Source: a virus. Taken from it: a DNA stretch of 64,000 bases. The notes under the pieces are model-generated. The model did not search any database. It was not told the origin of the DNA and saw nothing but the letters and a program-made list of their open reading frames with translations. This document shows, in pieces, positions 1-7,713 of the stretch (within the stretch, counting starts at the first letter, position 1; each line of letters opens with the position of its first letter). The stretch lies in the IMG/VR virus record IMGVR_UViG_3300045017_000165, positions 20,701 to 84,700 of that record; one strand, written 5' to 3'. Made by a program: the position numbers and the translations under genes.

Positions 1-45
1 ACCACTAAAGTTTTGCCTCGCGTCATAAACATGCTTTTTGATGAA

Positions 46-90
46 ACCCGTGTAAAATGTTATTCTTAGTGAGAAAGTTCTGGAGAAAAA
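46..90 (+). promoter_or_regulatory. Possible late promoter and RBS ahead of the first gene
   Basis: The ten bases TAAAATGTTA at 53-62 recur exactly at 44817-44826, just ahead of another plus-strand gene set. A purine-rich stretch (TGGAGAAAAA) directly precedes the ATG at 91 and can serve as ribosome binding site. Two copies are few, so the promoter reading is tentative. Confidence 0.3.
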
Positions 91-1191
91 ATGAGACTAA
101 TAAATCAAGTTATTGATTTTACAGACGACGTCAGTAAAGAGATTTTTAAGCAGGCTTCTGCCATACCAGAGCACTGCGCTGATGGGGCTATACTCACTGC
201 TGAAGAGCGCGCAAAACTAGCGGAAGAAGACTTTGCGCTGGTTATGCTCACGAAAGAAGCCTCCAGATTGAGAAAGTTCCCCATCACAGACGAAGCAAAT
301 ACTTGGCTATCGTGCCACTACTTTAGCAAGACTGCAGCTAGACTCCCTCACACGGCTCAAAAGATAGCTGCTGCTAATTTAAAGAGAGCCTGTGCCATAT
401 TTAACATCACTCCCCCAAACAACGTGTGCGAGCTCGCCGACGAAACTGTTAGCAGTAACTTCTATGATGAAGCTACCCACGCAAACGCAGATCGATCGTT
501 TGAGCAGACAGTGAAGATTGCTAGAGAGTTGCCGCGCTCAGAAAGCTCACCGCACTACTACGCGTTGTCGGGTAAATATGCGATGCCGTCGGCTGAGTAT
601 GTGAAGATCGCAAGCCAGTACTTTGATAAGCATGAGAAAGAGTTTGGTAATGCGGAAGATAGGCACTCATTTGCTAATAATGTGCTGAATCGCGCTAAAG
701 AATTGAACGTAGATCTTGGTGAATCCGCAACCATCAATAAATATGCCTCTGACCAGTACAGTGATAATATTTCTCGTCAGATTAAACTTAGGGAATCACT
801 GGTGGATGGAAAAGATGACTTATCCAAGTCGCTCAGTAAACTAGCCTCATTTAAATCGACCACAGAGCCGTCAGTATTTGCAAAAGCTCTTTATGAATTC
901 GATAAAAAAGCCGGTCTGGAGCGCTATTACGGAAAATCTGTGGATGATGCGTTTAAAGCAACTCTAGAAAAAACCGCTGCCTCGGCGTATCAATGGAAGG
1001 ACGCGCAAACAAACGAATCCATCACTGGAGACTTATTGAAAAAAGCTGCTAGTTCAAAGTTTGATAAAATCTCTCAGTATTTCGGCAAAACCGTGGCGGA
1101 AAACTTGAAAAAGCACCCAGTTGAAATATTTGATTCGCTGCCAAACGATGCCAAGGTGGTTATCGTTCGTCTAGCGAAAGGGACAATGTAA
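91..1191 (+). CDS. Helical virion-type protein with repeated K-x-A motifs
   Basis: This 366-residue protein has no domain I recognise. It is mostly helical, with no signal peptide or membrane segment. It carries many short motifs of the form hydrophobic-x-K-[TIQEL]-A, for example FKQA, TKEA, SKTA, QKIA, VKIA, SKLA, EKTA and KKAA, spread along its length at roughly 20-60 residue intervals. The same motifs fill the proteins upstream of the capsid gene at 45-52 kb, so I infer a virion or internal head protein. The ATG follows a GGAG-type site, and the stop abuts the next gene (GTG at 1192), suggesting one operon with translational coupling. Function is unknown. Confidence 0.75.
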   Translation: MRLINQVIDFTDDVSKEIFKQASAIPEHCADGAILTAEERAKLAEEDFALVMLTKEASRLRKFPITDEANTWLSCHYFSKTAARLPHTAQKIAAANLKRACAIFNITPPNNVCELADETVSSNFYDEATHANADRSFEQTVKIARELPRSESSPHYYALSGKYAMPSAEYVKIASQYFDKHEKEFGNAEDRHSFANNVLNRAKELNVDLGESATINKYASDQYSDNISRQIKLRESLVDGKDDLSKSLSKLASFKSTTEPSVFAKALYEFDKKAGLERYYGKSVDDAFKATLEKTAASAYQWKDAQTNESITGDLLKKAASSKFDKISQYFGKTVAENLKKHPVEIFDSLPNDAKVVIVRLAKGTM

Positions 1192-2034
1192 GTGAGTAAT
1201 ACTCAAGATCAACAGAAAAAAAGCCGCACCGAGGAACTAGGTAGGCGCACACTACGCTTGGTAAAGGGTGTGGAGCAGGTCGGCTCAAATCTGAAGGGCG
1301 GGCAACCTGTCAAGGCACTGCACCAAGCGATCATCACTGGGATAAAACTAGCAGACGAAAACGTTTTTTATAATGAGTTATCTTCAGCGCTTCAAGTTGC
1401 TGCAGCCTTGAAGGCGCTGAGCACGGATGCACTGAGCTGGACGCCGGAGGTTCTGTGCGCTGAGATCGATAAGAAGTTTAGAGGGTGGTCGAGTGAAAGG
1501 GTTGCCTCTGCCATCGCCCACTTTCATAAAACTGGTACTCTTTTAACAGACGTTCCTCAGCTAGTTCGTGAGAAGATTTACGCAATTCGTATAGTGGCGA
1601 CATCCAACTCTGCCCAGACAGAGTGGCACATCTTTGAAAAAGTCGGTGGCGCGTTCAACGATCGCGTCGCTAAATTCGGAGAGATCGAGCCGCTATCAGC
1701 TGCGGAAGCTGCTAAAACCGTAGCTATAATAGAAGACATTCGACCTGACGTTTATGACAACGAAGTGAAAATATACATAGCGGGGTGTTGCCATCAGGAC
1801 GGGCTTTACACCATAGAAGCCATTAAATGGTTGCGTATGTCAGAACCATACCTCCGACAGATGAACAGAGACTCAACCGGAGATCCTTTTGATCCATCAA
1901 TCGGAGCTGCCATCGGTAAAAAATTAAACGAACTGAGGAGTTTAGAAACCATACCGGATTTCGACGAGTCTGACGTTGTGTCAGTACAAGCAGGGAAGCT
2001 ACTCGCCATTGAACTTATAGCCAGCAAGGTCTAG
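1192..2034 (+). CDS. Hypothetical protein (possible structural)
   Basis: A 280-residue, mostly helical protein starting at GTG immediately after the stop of the previous gene. An early segment is basic (residues about 10-40), and the C-terminal part contains a Cys-Cys-His stretch (AGCCHQDG). No family is recognised. It lacks the N-terminal tag and has few K-x-A motifs. Tight coupling to 91-1191 and position at the head of the fibre gene cluster suggest a shared virion-assembly role, which is inference from context only. Confidence 0.7.
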   Translation: MSNTQDQQKKSRTEELGRRTLRLVKGVEQVGSNLKGGQPVKALHQAIITGIKLADENVFYNELSSALQVAAALKALSTDALSWTPEVLCAEIDKKFRGWSSERVASAIAHFHKTGTLLTDVPQLVREKIYAIRIVATSNSAQTEWHIFEKVGGAFNDRVAKFGEIEPLSAAEAAKTVAIIEDIRPDVYDNEVKIYIAGCCHQDGLYTIEAIKWLRMSEPYLRQMNRDSTGDPFDPSIGAAIGKKLNELRSLETIPDFDESDVVSVQAGKLLAIELIASKV

Positions 2035-2041
2035 GGGTTGT

Positions 2042-2347
2042 ATGGGCATAGCTCGCAATAAAAGAGCTAACATTTTAATGGCGGTGGCGTTTAGCGCGAG
2101 CGACTGGCTAAATAACTCTATCGTCATTATCCGCTCAGGACTCCCTACAGTGCCGGGTGAAATCGGTCCTCACGAACTACCGTTAAATCGTTTTTACGAA
2201 ACTTCAATTTATAAATACCTGCCTAGTAGTAGGACTAAAGAAGTGGGTCTAACTATAGTGCACGATAGGGCGACCGGTAATATAACCTTCTCGAAAGCTG
2301 CAGCAGTAGCCGCTTTTTCTGGGGTGGCATTTATAAAAACCTACTAG
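2042..2347 (+). CDS. Small paralogue of the C-terminal domain of the 2570-3304 product
   Basis: This 101-residue protein matches the last 95 or so residues of the gene two places downstream. Both have F-x-A-S-D-W near the start, then G-E-[IV]-G-P-H, and D-x-x-x-G-[ND]-I-T-[FL]-x-K near the end, with an A-x-F-[SA]-G-V-x-[FL]-I close. It is predicted to be a single beta domain. In a fibre cluster such a domain could be a trimerisation, bundling or capping module, but this is inference. No membrane segment or signal peptide is visible. The start is the ATG after AGGGG. Confidence 0.7.
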   Translation: MGIARNKRANILMAVAFSASDWLNNSIVIIRSGLPTVPGEIGPHELPLNRFYETSIYKYLPSSRTKEVGLTIVHDRATGNITFSKAAAVAAFSGVAFIKTY

Positions 2348-2349
2348 TC

Positions 2350-2553
2350 ATGAACGATAAAATAAGAAATAATCACACCCAGGAACTTTCTGAAAAAGTA
2401 GATTTACTTATCAATGCGCTACTACTTCTAACAAATATGCTAAGATGTAATAGGACAGTTGATGGAGTATCTTTTATTAACGCGATACCAGAATCAGTTT
2501 TGGATCGCGTAGAACATTTAGTGACGTACGATAAGCGTAGACCAAAATCATAG
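2350..2553 (+). CDS. Small hypothetical protein
   Basis: A 67-residue protein with a hydrophobic helix (LINALLLLTNML) and a basic C-terminus. No family is recognised. It starts three bases after the preceding stop and ends 16 bases before the next gene, so it fits the operon. The next gene has its own AGGAGG site overlapping this gene's end. Short length and lack of a clear RBS keep confidence moderate. Confidence 0.5.
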   Translation: MNDKIRNNHTQELSEKVDLLINALLLLTNMLRCNRTVDGVSFINAIPESVLDRVEHLVTYDKRRPKS

Positions 2554-2569
2554 GAGGGTATGACGCAAT

Positions 2570-3304
2570 ATGGCACAAATTAATTATGCTCACGTTTATG
2601 CTGGGGCAGGTTTCAGCGGCGAGCAGTTCAATATTGCGGCTGGTCCAGCCGACACCAGTATTATTGACGTTCTGCTGAGCGTTGGCGACGGCGCACTGAC
2701 GGAAGACGCTCCGCACGTTCTCGTTTCAACAGGCGCTCTTGGTGGAGCGCGCGCTCTCGATATTTCAGCAATGGAAGTCGAATCCGCTGCCAAAGGTGGA
2801 CAAGCTCTGAACGGTCGTATTTTCTATCTGTCGGTTCAGAACTCAGACATTTCTGGAACTAACACGTTGACCATCAGTGGCACTACTTCGATCAACGGTT
2901 CTGCCACACTAGTCATCTCCAATACTGGTGACTACCTCTTCCATCACGTCAGTGGTGGCGTGTGGCGTGTAAACGTTCTCCCGACTCCGGCTGAAAAGCT
3001 AGCCACCATGGCTCGCGTTTCATTCGCGGCGTCTGATTGGGATGCTGGCGCAAGCAAGAACACGATCAAAGTGCTTCAGACTGGCACTCCTGCCGCGGGC
3101 GAGGTTGGTCCACATCTTGTTACTCCATACGGTTCATATGTAGTTCAGGTCATTAACACTGACCTCACTCCGGAGTGGCAACATCGTTTAGTATTGGTCG
3201 ACGTCGAGATTCAATTTGCGCCGAACGGCGACATTACTCTGCGCAAGTCTCCGAAAGCGGCTGACTTTGCTGGCGTAGTGCTTATCGTCGGCACACTAGA
3301 CTAA
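2570..3304 (+). CDS. Two-domain beta-rich virion protein
   Basis: A 244-residue protein rich in Gly, Ala, Thr and Ser with a beta-strand pattern. Residues 1-140 or so form one domain (V-L-S-V-G-D-G-x-L region, later LTISGTTSINGSATLVIS), and residues 145-244 form a second that is paralogous to 2042-2347 (F-A-A-S-D-W, GEVGPH, GDITLRKS). The composition and neighbours suggest a fibre, collar or capsid decoration component. A strong AGGAGG site lies 18-23 bases before the ATG. No catalytic motif was seen. Confidence 0.7.
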   Translation: MAQINYAHVYAGAGFSGEQFNIAAGPADTSIIDVLLSVGDGALTEDAPHVLVSTGALGGARALDISAMEVESAAKGGQALNGRIFYLSVQNSDISGTNTLTISGTTSINGSATLVISNTGDYLFHHVSGGVWRVNVLPTPAEKLATMARVSFAASDWDAGASKNTIKVLQTGTPAAGEVGPHLVTPYGSYVVQVINTDLTPEWQHRLVLVDVEIQFAPNGDITLRKSPKAADFAGVVLIVGTLD

Positions 3305-3317
3305 TTAAGGGGGTATC

Positions 3318-3500
3318 ATGGATATCTCTTCAAAAATTAAAGCGCTGCGCGAGGAAGCTGAAAAGCTCTCTGCCGAGGAAAAACTAATTAAAGCTCGCAT
3401 CGCCGAGCTTAAAACCGTCCTAGCAGAAAAGAAAAAGCAAGAAGAGCAACTAGCTGCTTTGAAGAAAGAAGAAGCCGAATTGCTAAAGCTTCTAGCGTAA
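3318..3500 (+). CDS. Short coiled-coil protein A
   Basis: Sixty residues, almost entirely a charged coiled coil with leucine heptads. It begins M-D-I-S-S-K-I-K-A-L-R and ends in L-L-K-L-L-A. A second coiled-coil gene at 3560 begins M-D-I-T-D-K-I-R-Q-L-R and ends in Q-Q-L-L-S-L-L, so the two are tandem paralogues. A possible role is a trimerisation or chaperone peptide for the nearby fibre proteins. A GGGGG site precedes the ATG. A terminator follows, so the upstream transcript probably ends here. Confidence 0.7.
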   Translation: MDISSKIKALREEAEKLSAEEKLIKARIAELKTVLAEKKKQEEQLAALKKEEAELLKLLA

Positions 3501-3523
3501 GCGGTTTTTATACAAAATAAGGC

Positions 3524-3554
3524 GGGCGGGGAGTTTAAACTCTCCGCCCTTTTT
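3524..3554 (+). terminator. Intrinsic terminator
   Basis: A GC-rich hairpin (GGGCGG.GAG pairing with CTC.CCGCCC around a TTTAAA loop) is followed directly by TTTTT. It separates the two paralogous coiled-coil genes. Confidence 0.85.
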
Positions 3555-3559
3555 AATTT

Positions 3560-3757
3560 ATGGACATAACTGACAAAATCAGACAGCTTCGCGACGACGT
3601 AGTAGAAATAGATCGTCTAACGGCTGTGACCGAAAAAAGACTGCAGGCGTTGAAGACTTTAATCTCTGAACGAAATTTAGTCCTAGATCGTTTGGAGAAC
3701 TCTCTTAAAGAAGAGCAACAACTACTAAGCTTGCTAGGCAACGACTCAACGTATTAA
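3560..3757 (+). CDS. Short coiled-coil protein B, paralogue of 3318-3500
   Basis: Sixty-five residues, a single long amphipathic helix with leucine repeats, sharing the N-terminal pattern M-D-I-[ST]-x-K-I-[KR]-x-L-R and the Q-L-L-x-L-L ending of its neighbour. It begins six bases after a terminator hairpin, so it either depends on readthrough or uses a promoter inside the terminator region. It sits directly ahead of the large fibre-like gene, consistent with a fibre assembly partner, but no function is proven. Confidence 0.65.
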   Translation: MDITDKIRQLRDDVVEIDRLTAVTEKRLQALKTLISERNLVLDRLENSLKEEQQLLSLLGNDSTY

Positions 3758-3766
3758 TATGTAGGC

Positions 3767-5521
3767 ATGGCGGGCTACTTTAATCAAACGATCAGAAGCT
3801 ATGGTGGTCTGTCTTTAGAATACGAAGACATATCAGAGTCAGATTTTGCTGCCGCTAATGGAGCAGCCTACACCCCTCCAGAGCGTGGTACAGAAAGCAG
3901 AGGCATTCGTCGCATCAACGTTGCCAGGGCTATTCAAATTTTAGCTGAGTGTCCTGGAGTTATTGAAACGTTCCAGTCAGCAGATGCCGAACTCAGGCTT
4001 CCAGCAAACACCGTGCTCGAAGCAACAAACGATGCTGGTAATGGTCGACTATTCTTCGTAAAAAACTCGGGCACCGCAAATGCCAGACTACTGATAAAAG
4101 ACTACTTGGGAAATCTGTTATTCACCCTCTACATGAACACCACTGTAATCGTAGTGGGGAACATGAATAACACGTGGGATTTTTACATGGGGTCTTCTGG
4201 TACCTTCCCTTCCGTAACAGGGGAACCAACCGGGTTTGTAAACACAATGTATGATTCGGTTGTTAGCTTCAATGAGACTTCGCTTCAATTCTCAATATCC
4301 CCAGTTAGCGGCTCTTTTAAATATTTAATACAGGGAGTGGAATACGTAAAAACCGGCACTGACACGGTCAACATAACTAACAACGATGGGGTTTGGTATT
4401 TCTACTACGTCGGTACGGTTTTGACAGCCAGTCAGACCCCGTGGACCATAGGCGACACTACCAAGGCTTTTATTCAAGCTATCTACTGGAATACGCAGGA
4501 TCAAAAAGCCACCGTCATAAACGAGGAGCGCCACGGTTTAGTGATGGACTGGGCTACTCATCGCTATAACCACTTCGTGCAGGGATTAATACCCGAAGAA
4601 TTTAAGTTTGACGCTTCTAACTACATACTACGCGGAGATGGATCGCTAAACACGCACGCTCAAATAGGAGTTACTAACATTGGGAGAGTTTTTGACGAAG
4701 ACTTAGATATCCTTCCCGTCAACTCCACGACTCCCACACAACCGTACGAGCAAATCCTCAGTCCTTACTTAAATGCCCCAGTTCTCTACCGATCTGGAGC
4801 CTCGGGCTTCTGGCGTAAACTTGCTGCAACTGCCTATCCTTTAGCTTGGCAAGCCGGTAATCTGGCGCGGTACAACCAGTGGACAGGAGCTACTTGGCAA
4901 CTAACCACTTGCACTGACAACTACTTCGTAAATTCTTATGTTTGCATTGTTGAAGATCCTCGCCACCCGCTTATTGTATTTTTGGGGCAGAATCAATTTC
5001 CAACCGTTGTCGATGCTGCAAACGAGCTATTCAAAAACCTCGTCACTGCCTTTCCGATGACGGAAGTTTACCCACTTTTTAAGCTAATTTACAAAACTAG
5101 TACAACTTATACAAACCAACCAAAATCAGTTTTATACGCAATCCTGCCAGTTGGCGAAACTGTAGTAGATAACGATCGCTACACGTACGAGTGTGGATAT
5201 AATGGTAACGCTGGTGTGGGTAAGTACATGGATCGTAGTACTGGCACATCTACTTCTGAAGACCCTTTTACTCTCCCTGAAGCATCCTTTATCAGATATA
5301 TAACAGTTCAAACTTCTGCCGACTCCACTGGAACAATAGCATTATATAAGATGACAGACTTAGTGAATCCCCTACTAAGTATGAGTATTACCGCCATTAG
5401 ATACGCGAAGTTTTCGTTCTCTCAATACTTCGCCGCCGATGAGCAGTTCGCCTTAAAGGTTACTTCCGGATCATTCGCAAAGCCTCTAGTCACCATCTGG
5501 ATACAAACTCAATTGGGATAA
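3767..5521 (+). CDS. Putative tail fibre or adhesin-like protein
   Basis: A 584-residue protein rich in Thr, Asn, Tyr and Gly with a beta-strand pattern and no membrane segment. The N-terminal 100 residues could be an attachment region. The middle (residues about 160-260) has beta-structured repeats such as TVNITNNDGVWYFYYVG. The C-terminal 130 residues look like a beta-sandwich that could bind a receptor. It lies between coiled-coil peptides and another beta-rich protein, typical of phage fibre gene clusters. I recognise no named family, so fibre is an inference from composition, length and position. The ATG has only a weak upstream site. Confidence 0.6.
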   Translation: MAGYFNQTIRSYGGLSLEYEDISESDFAAANGAAYTPPERGTESRGIRRINVARAIQILAECPGVIETFQSADAELRLPANTVLEATNDAGNGRLFFVKNSGTANARLLIKDYLGNLLFTLYMNTTVIVVGNMNNTWDFYMGSSGTFPSVTGEPTGFVNTMYDSVVSFNETSLQFSISPVSGSFKYLIQGVEYVKTGTDTVNITNNDGVWYFYYVGTVLTASQTPWTIGDTTKAFIQAIYWNTQDQKATVINEERHGLVMDWATHRYNHFVQGLIPEEFKFDASNYILRGDGSLNTHAQIGVTNIGRVFDEDLDILPVNSTTPTQPYEQILSPYLNAPVLYRSGASGFWRKLAATAYPLAWQAGNLARYNQWTGATWQLTTCTDNYFVNSYVCIVEDPRHPLIVFLGQNQFPTVVDAANELFKNLVTAFPMTEVYPLFKLIYKTSTTYTNQPKSVLYAILPVGETVVDNDRYTYECGYNGNAGVGKYMDRSTGTSTSEDPFTLPEASFIRYITVQTSADSTGTIALYKMTDLVNPLLSMSITAIRYAKFSFSQYFAADEQFALKVTSGSFAKPLVTIWIQTQLG

Positions 5522-5528
5522 TAAGCCT

Positions 5529-6836
5529 ATGGACAGAATAGTTATAATAAAGAACAACCGAACTTCTGCTGCTGTAGTCTACGAGGGTCAGGAAATAGCT
5601 GCAGAGTCTTCTTACACTATTCAGACAGATGGCGAACTTCTCCGCTTCGCGGGTTGTACCTCGTTAATTCACGACTTGACCGAAGACTCACCACAAACGG
5701 TAATCAACGACGGGTCGAGTGATTTATCCGCAGTTCAGGGAGTGAATTGGCTAACGGGTAACACCGATAAACGTAACAAGGAAGGTGTTCAACTCGTAGA
5801 TATGGTGCTCAGACGGGGACAGCCCGGAGACGATGGATTTACGATAGTTTCTCATGACCTCACTGATCGCACCACTTGGTATCAGGCTTCGGTCCGCGTT
5901 TCTGACTGCTCACTAGTAGATTCTGGAGATCACCTCACTTTTCAGGCAGAGGAGGGAAAGCGCCATTGGGTCAATATTTACTCGAGAAAATTGACTATAG
6001 ATCACAACAAGATCTTACTAAAAGACGGAACACTAGCGAAAGAAGAGGACTTTGCAGTTGTAGTAAAAGTTGATGGAGTCGTAACCACGGAAGGATTTAC
6101 TATCGACTTTACTACAGGGTCAATCACGTTTAGTTCGTCGCAAGAAAACAAAACAATCACCGCAACCTTTAATCACAATGACGTTGACGATGCCTCTAAC
6201 TTCATCGTTAGACCGGTGTCTAACTGCAAATATTTGGTAGAGCACGTAGAAATTCAGTTCTCCAAAAACATGTCGTTTAACGATTCCCATATTCAATTTG
6301 AGGTTTGGGCGGGGGATCCCTCCTACTCTTACTATGGTTCCTACTCAGATGAGATGTTCCACTATGCGTGGGGACAACATGAAAACGTATTATTTAGGGC
6401 GGTCTCTGAAGGCTTGGCGTGGACTATTGCGGCTGGTACGCAAGGAGTCTACGTCCCATTTGACGGTAGTAGTACGATCAGTGCCATTGTCTCTGCTTGG
6501 AACACCTCTAATCCGGACCTAGCTATTACCTGCCTTGGAGATGACTCTCAAGTTCTTGCCGCAGGAGGACTATTTCTTATCGGCGGGTTTGGTCAAATGC
6601 GCACCAGGTACCGCGGAATGCGAGACCTTATCAACTGGTGTAATAATCAATACCCAGTCATCCCGGCGTGTGGTGAACTTCAATATGACATAATGTGCTT
6701 CCCTTTTAGGTACCTCGTTCCTGCCGAATTAAATCCTGCGCAAGGAGCCTTGGTTCGATTATTTAATAAAGACGATGTTGAGCTGACTGGTGAGATCGCA
6801 ACGATTACGTTTTATATGTTAAAGGTGGATCCTTAA
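5529..6836 (+). CDS. Putative fibre or baseplate-associated protein
   Basis: A 435-residue beta-rich protein. Residues about 100-220 resemble a repeated virion beta domain (GFTIVSHDLTDRTTWYQAS, then strands ending GSITFSSSQENKTITATFNHND). The C-terminal half is rich in Trp, Tyr, Gly and Cys. It is seven bases downstream of the preceding fibre gene and one base upstream of the phospholipase gene, so it is co-transcribed with them. No catalytic motif was identified. A role in host binding is an inference from neighbours. Confidence 0.6.
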   Translation: MDRIVIIKNNRTSAAVVYEGQEIAAESSYTIQTDGELLRFAGCTSLIHDLTEDSPQTVINDGSSDLSAVQGVNWLTGNTDKRNKEGVQLVDMVLRRGQPGDDGFTIVSHDLTDRTTWYQASVRVSDCSLVDSGDHLTFQAEEGKRHWVNIYSRKLTIDHNKILLKDGTLAKEEDFAVVVKVDGVVTTEGFTIDFTTGSITFSSSQENKTITATFNHNDVDDASNFIVRPVSNCKYLVEHVEIQFSKNMSFNDSHIQFEVWAGDPSYSYYGSYSDEMFHYAWGQHENVLFRAVSEGLAWTIAAGTQGVYVPFDGSSTISAIVSAWNTSNPDLAITCLGDDSQVLAAGGLFLIGGFGQMRTRYRGMRDLINWCNNQYPVIPACGELQYDIMCFPFRYLVPAELNPAQGALVRLFNKDDVELTGEIATITFYMLKVDP

Positions 6837-6837
6837 G

Positions 6838-7659
6838 ATGAGAGCTTTCGTTTTATCTGGTGGTGGAGCTAAGGGGTCATTTCAAGCAGGAGTGCTGCTG
6901 CAGCTTTTTGAACAGGGAATTGTTCCAGACGCTTTCTTCGGCACTTCCGTCGGTGCCATCAACGCGCTCGGCTACGCCTACGGTGGGGCGGAAAAGCTGG
7001 TGAACTGGTGGCTTAGCGTTAAGGGGCGGGGGGACATACTATATCCGCACGGTATTCAGTGGCTTTGGAATTTCCATCGAATACTAGGGATTACAAACAG
7101 CGGTATATTTTCTACCGCACCACTTAGAAAAATCCTCCGCAACGCAGCAAGTGGAATAGAAACACCAATAGAGGCGGTAAGCTGCTTTGTGGACGTCAAG
7201 TCAGGCAAAACCAGCTACTGCTCTAACAAAACCAGCTCAACTGAGGACTTCGTGGACGCGGTGGTCTCCTCAGCCACTATACCCCTCATAATGGACGCCA
7301 ACCACTACACGGTTGACGGTGGTGTTAGAGAACAAACACCCCTCCAAGAAGCGCTAGACCGCGGCGCTACTGACGTTTATGTCGTGCTCTGCAACCCACT
7401 GCACGAAGATCCCGACCCGTGGAAACCTAAAGCTAAAGTATTCAAGTGGTTTGAAGTTCTCGAGCGCTGCGTGGACGACATCATGTGCCACGAGCTTTTC
7501 ATCAATGATCTGAAGGCACTTCTGAAGAATAAACCGCCGGGCGTCACCTTCCATGTTTACGCTCCCGACAGGCTTTGGATGCGCACAGTAGAGTTTGATC
7601 CGGCGAAAATACGAGACGCGATAGCCGCGGGTAAAGTCGCTAAACCTATTCAAATCTAG
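6838..7659 (+). CDS. Patatin-like phospholipase
   Basis: This 273-residue protein has the full set of patatin motifs: the glycine-rich oxyanion loop SGGGAKGSFQAG at residues 7-18, the nucleophile elbow G-T-S-V-G with Ser37, and the dyad Asp160 in V-D-G-G. The family hydrolyses acyl esters of phospholipids with a Ser-Asp dyad. There is no signal peptide or membrane helix. It lies between fibre-like genes and a long repetitive virion protein, so it may be carried on the virion to attack host membranes, or act in the cell at lysis. The length is typical of bacterial patatins. The function call is strong; the place of action is inference. Confidence 0.9.
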   Translation: MRAFVLSGGGAKGSFQAGVLLQLFEQGIVPDAFFGTSVGAINALGYAYGGAEKLVNWWLSVKGRGDILYPHGIQWLWNFHRILGITNSGIFSTAPLRKILRNAASGIETPIEAVSCFVDVKSGKTSYCSNKTSSTEDFVDAVVSSATIPLIMDANHYTVDGGVREQTPLQEALDRGATDVYVVLCNPLHEDPDPWKPKAKVFKWFEVLERCVDDIMCHELFINDLKALLKNKPPGVTFHVYAPDRLWMRTVEFDPAKIRDAIAAGKVAKPIQI

Positions 7660-7697
7660 GCAGTTACAGCTTGCCTATCGCAAGGTAGGTAGGCATG

Positions 7698-7713
7698 AGG
7701 TAAACTAGGGTTA
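7698..7713 (+). promoter_or_regulatory. Possible promoter ahead of the 920-residue protein gene
   Basis: AGGTAAACT at 7698-7706 recurs exactly at 16397-16405 upstream of the RNA polymerase gene. Here it lies only seven bases before the ATG at 7714, with no good ribosome binding site, so any transcript would be nearly leaderless. Two copies only; tentative. Confidence 0.3.
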
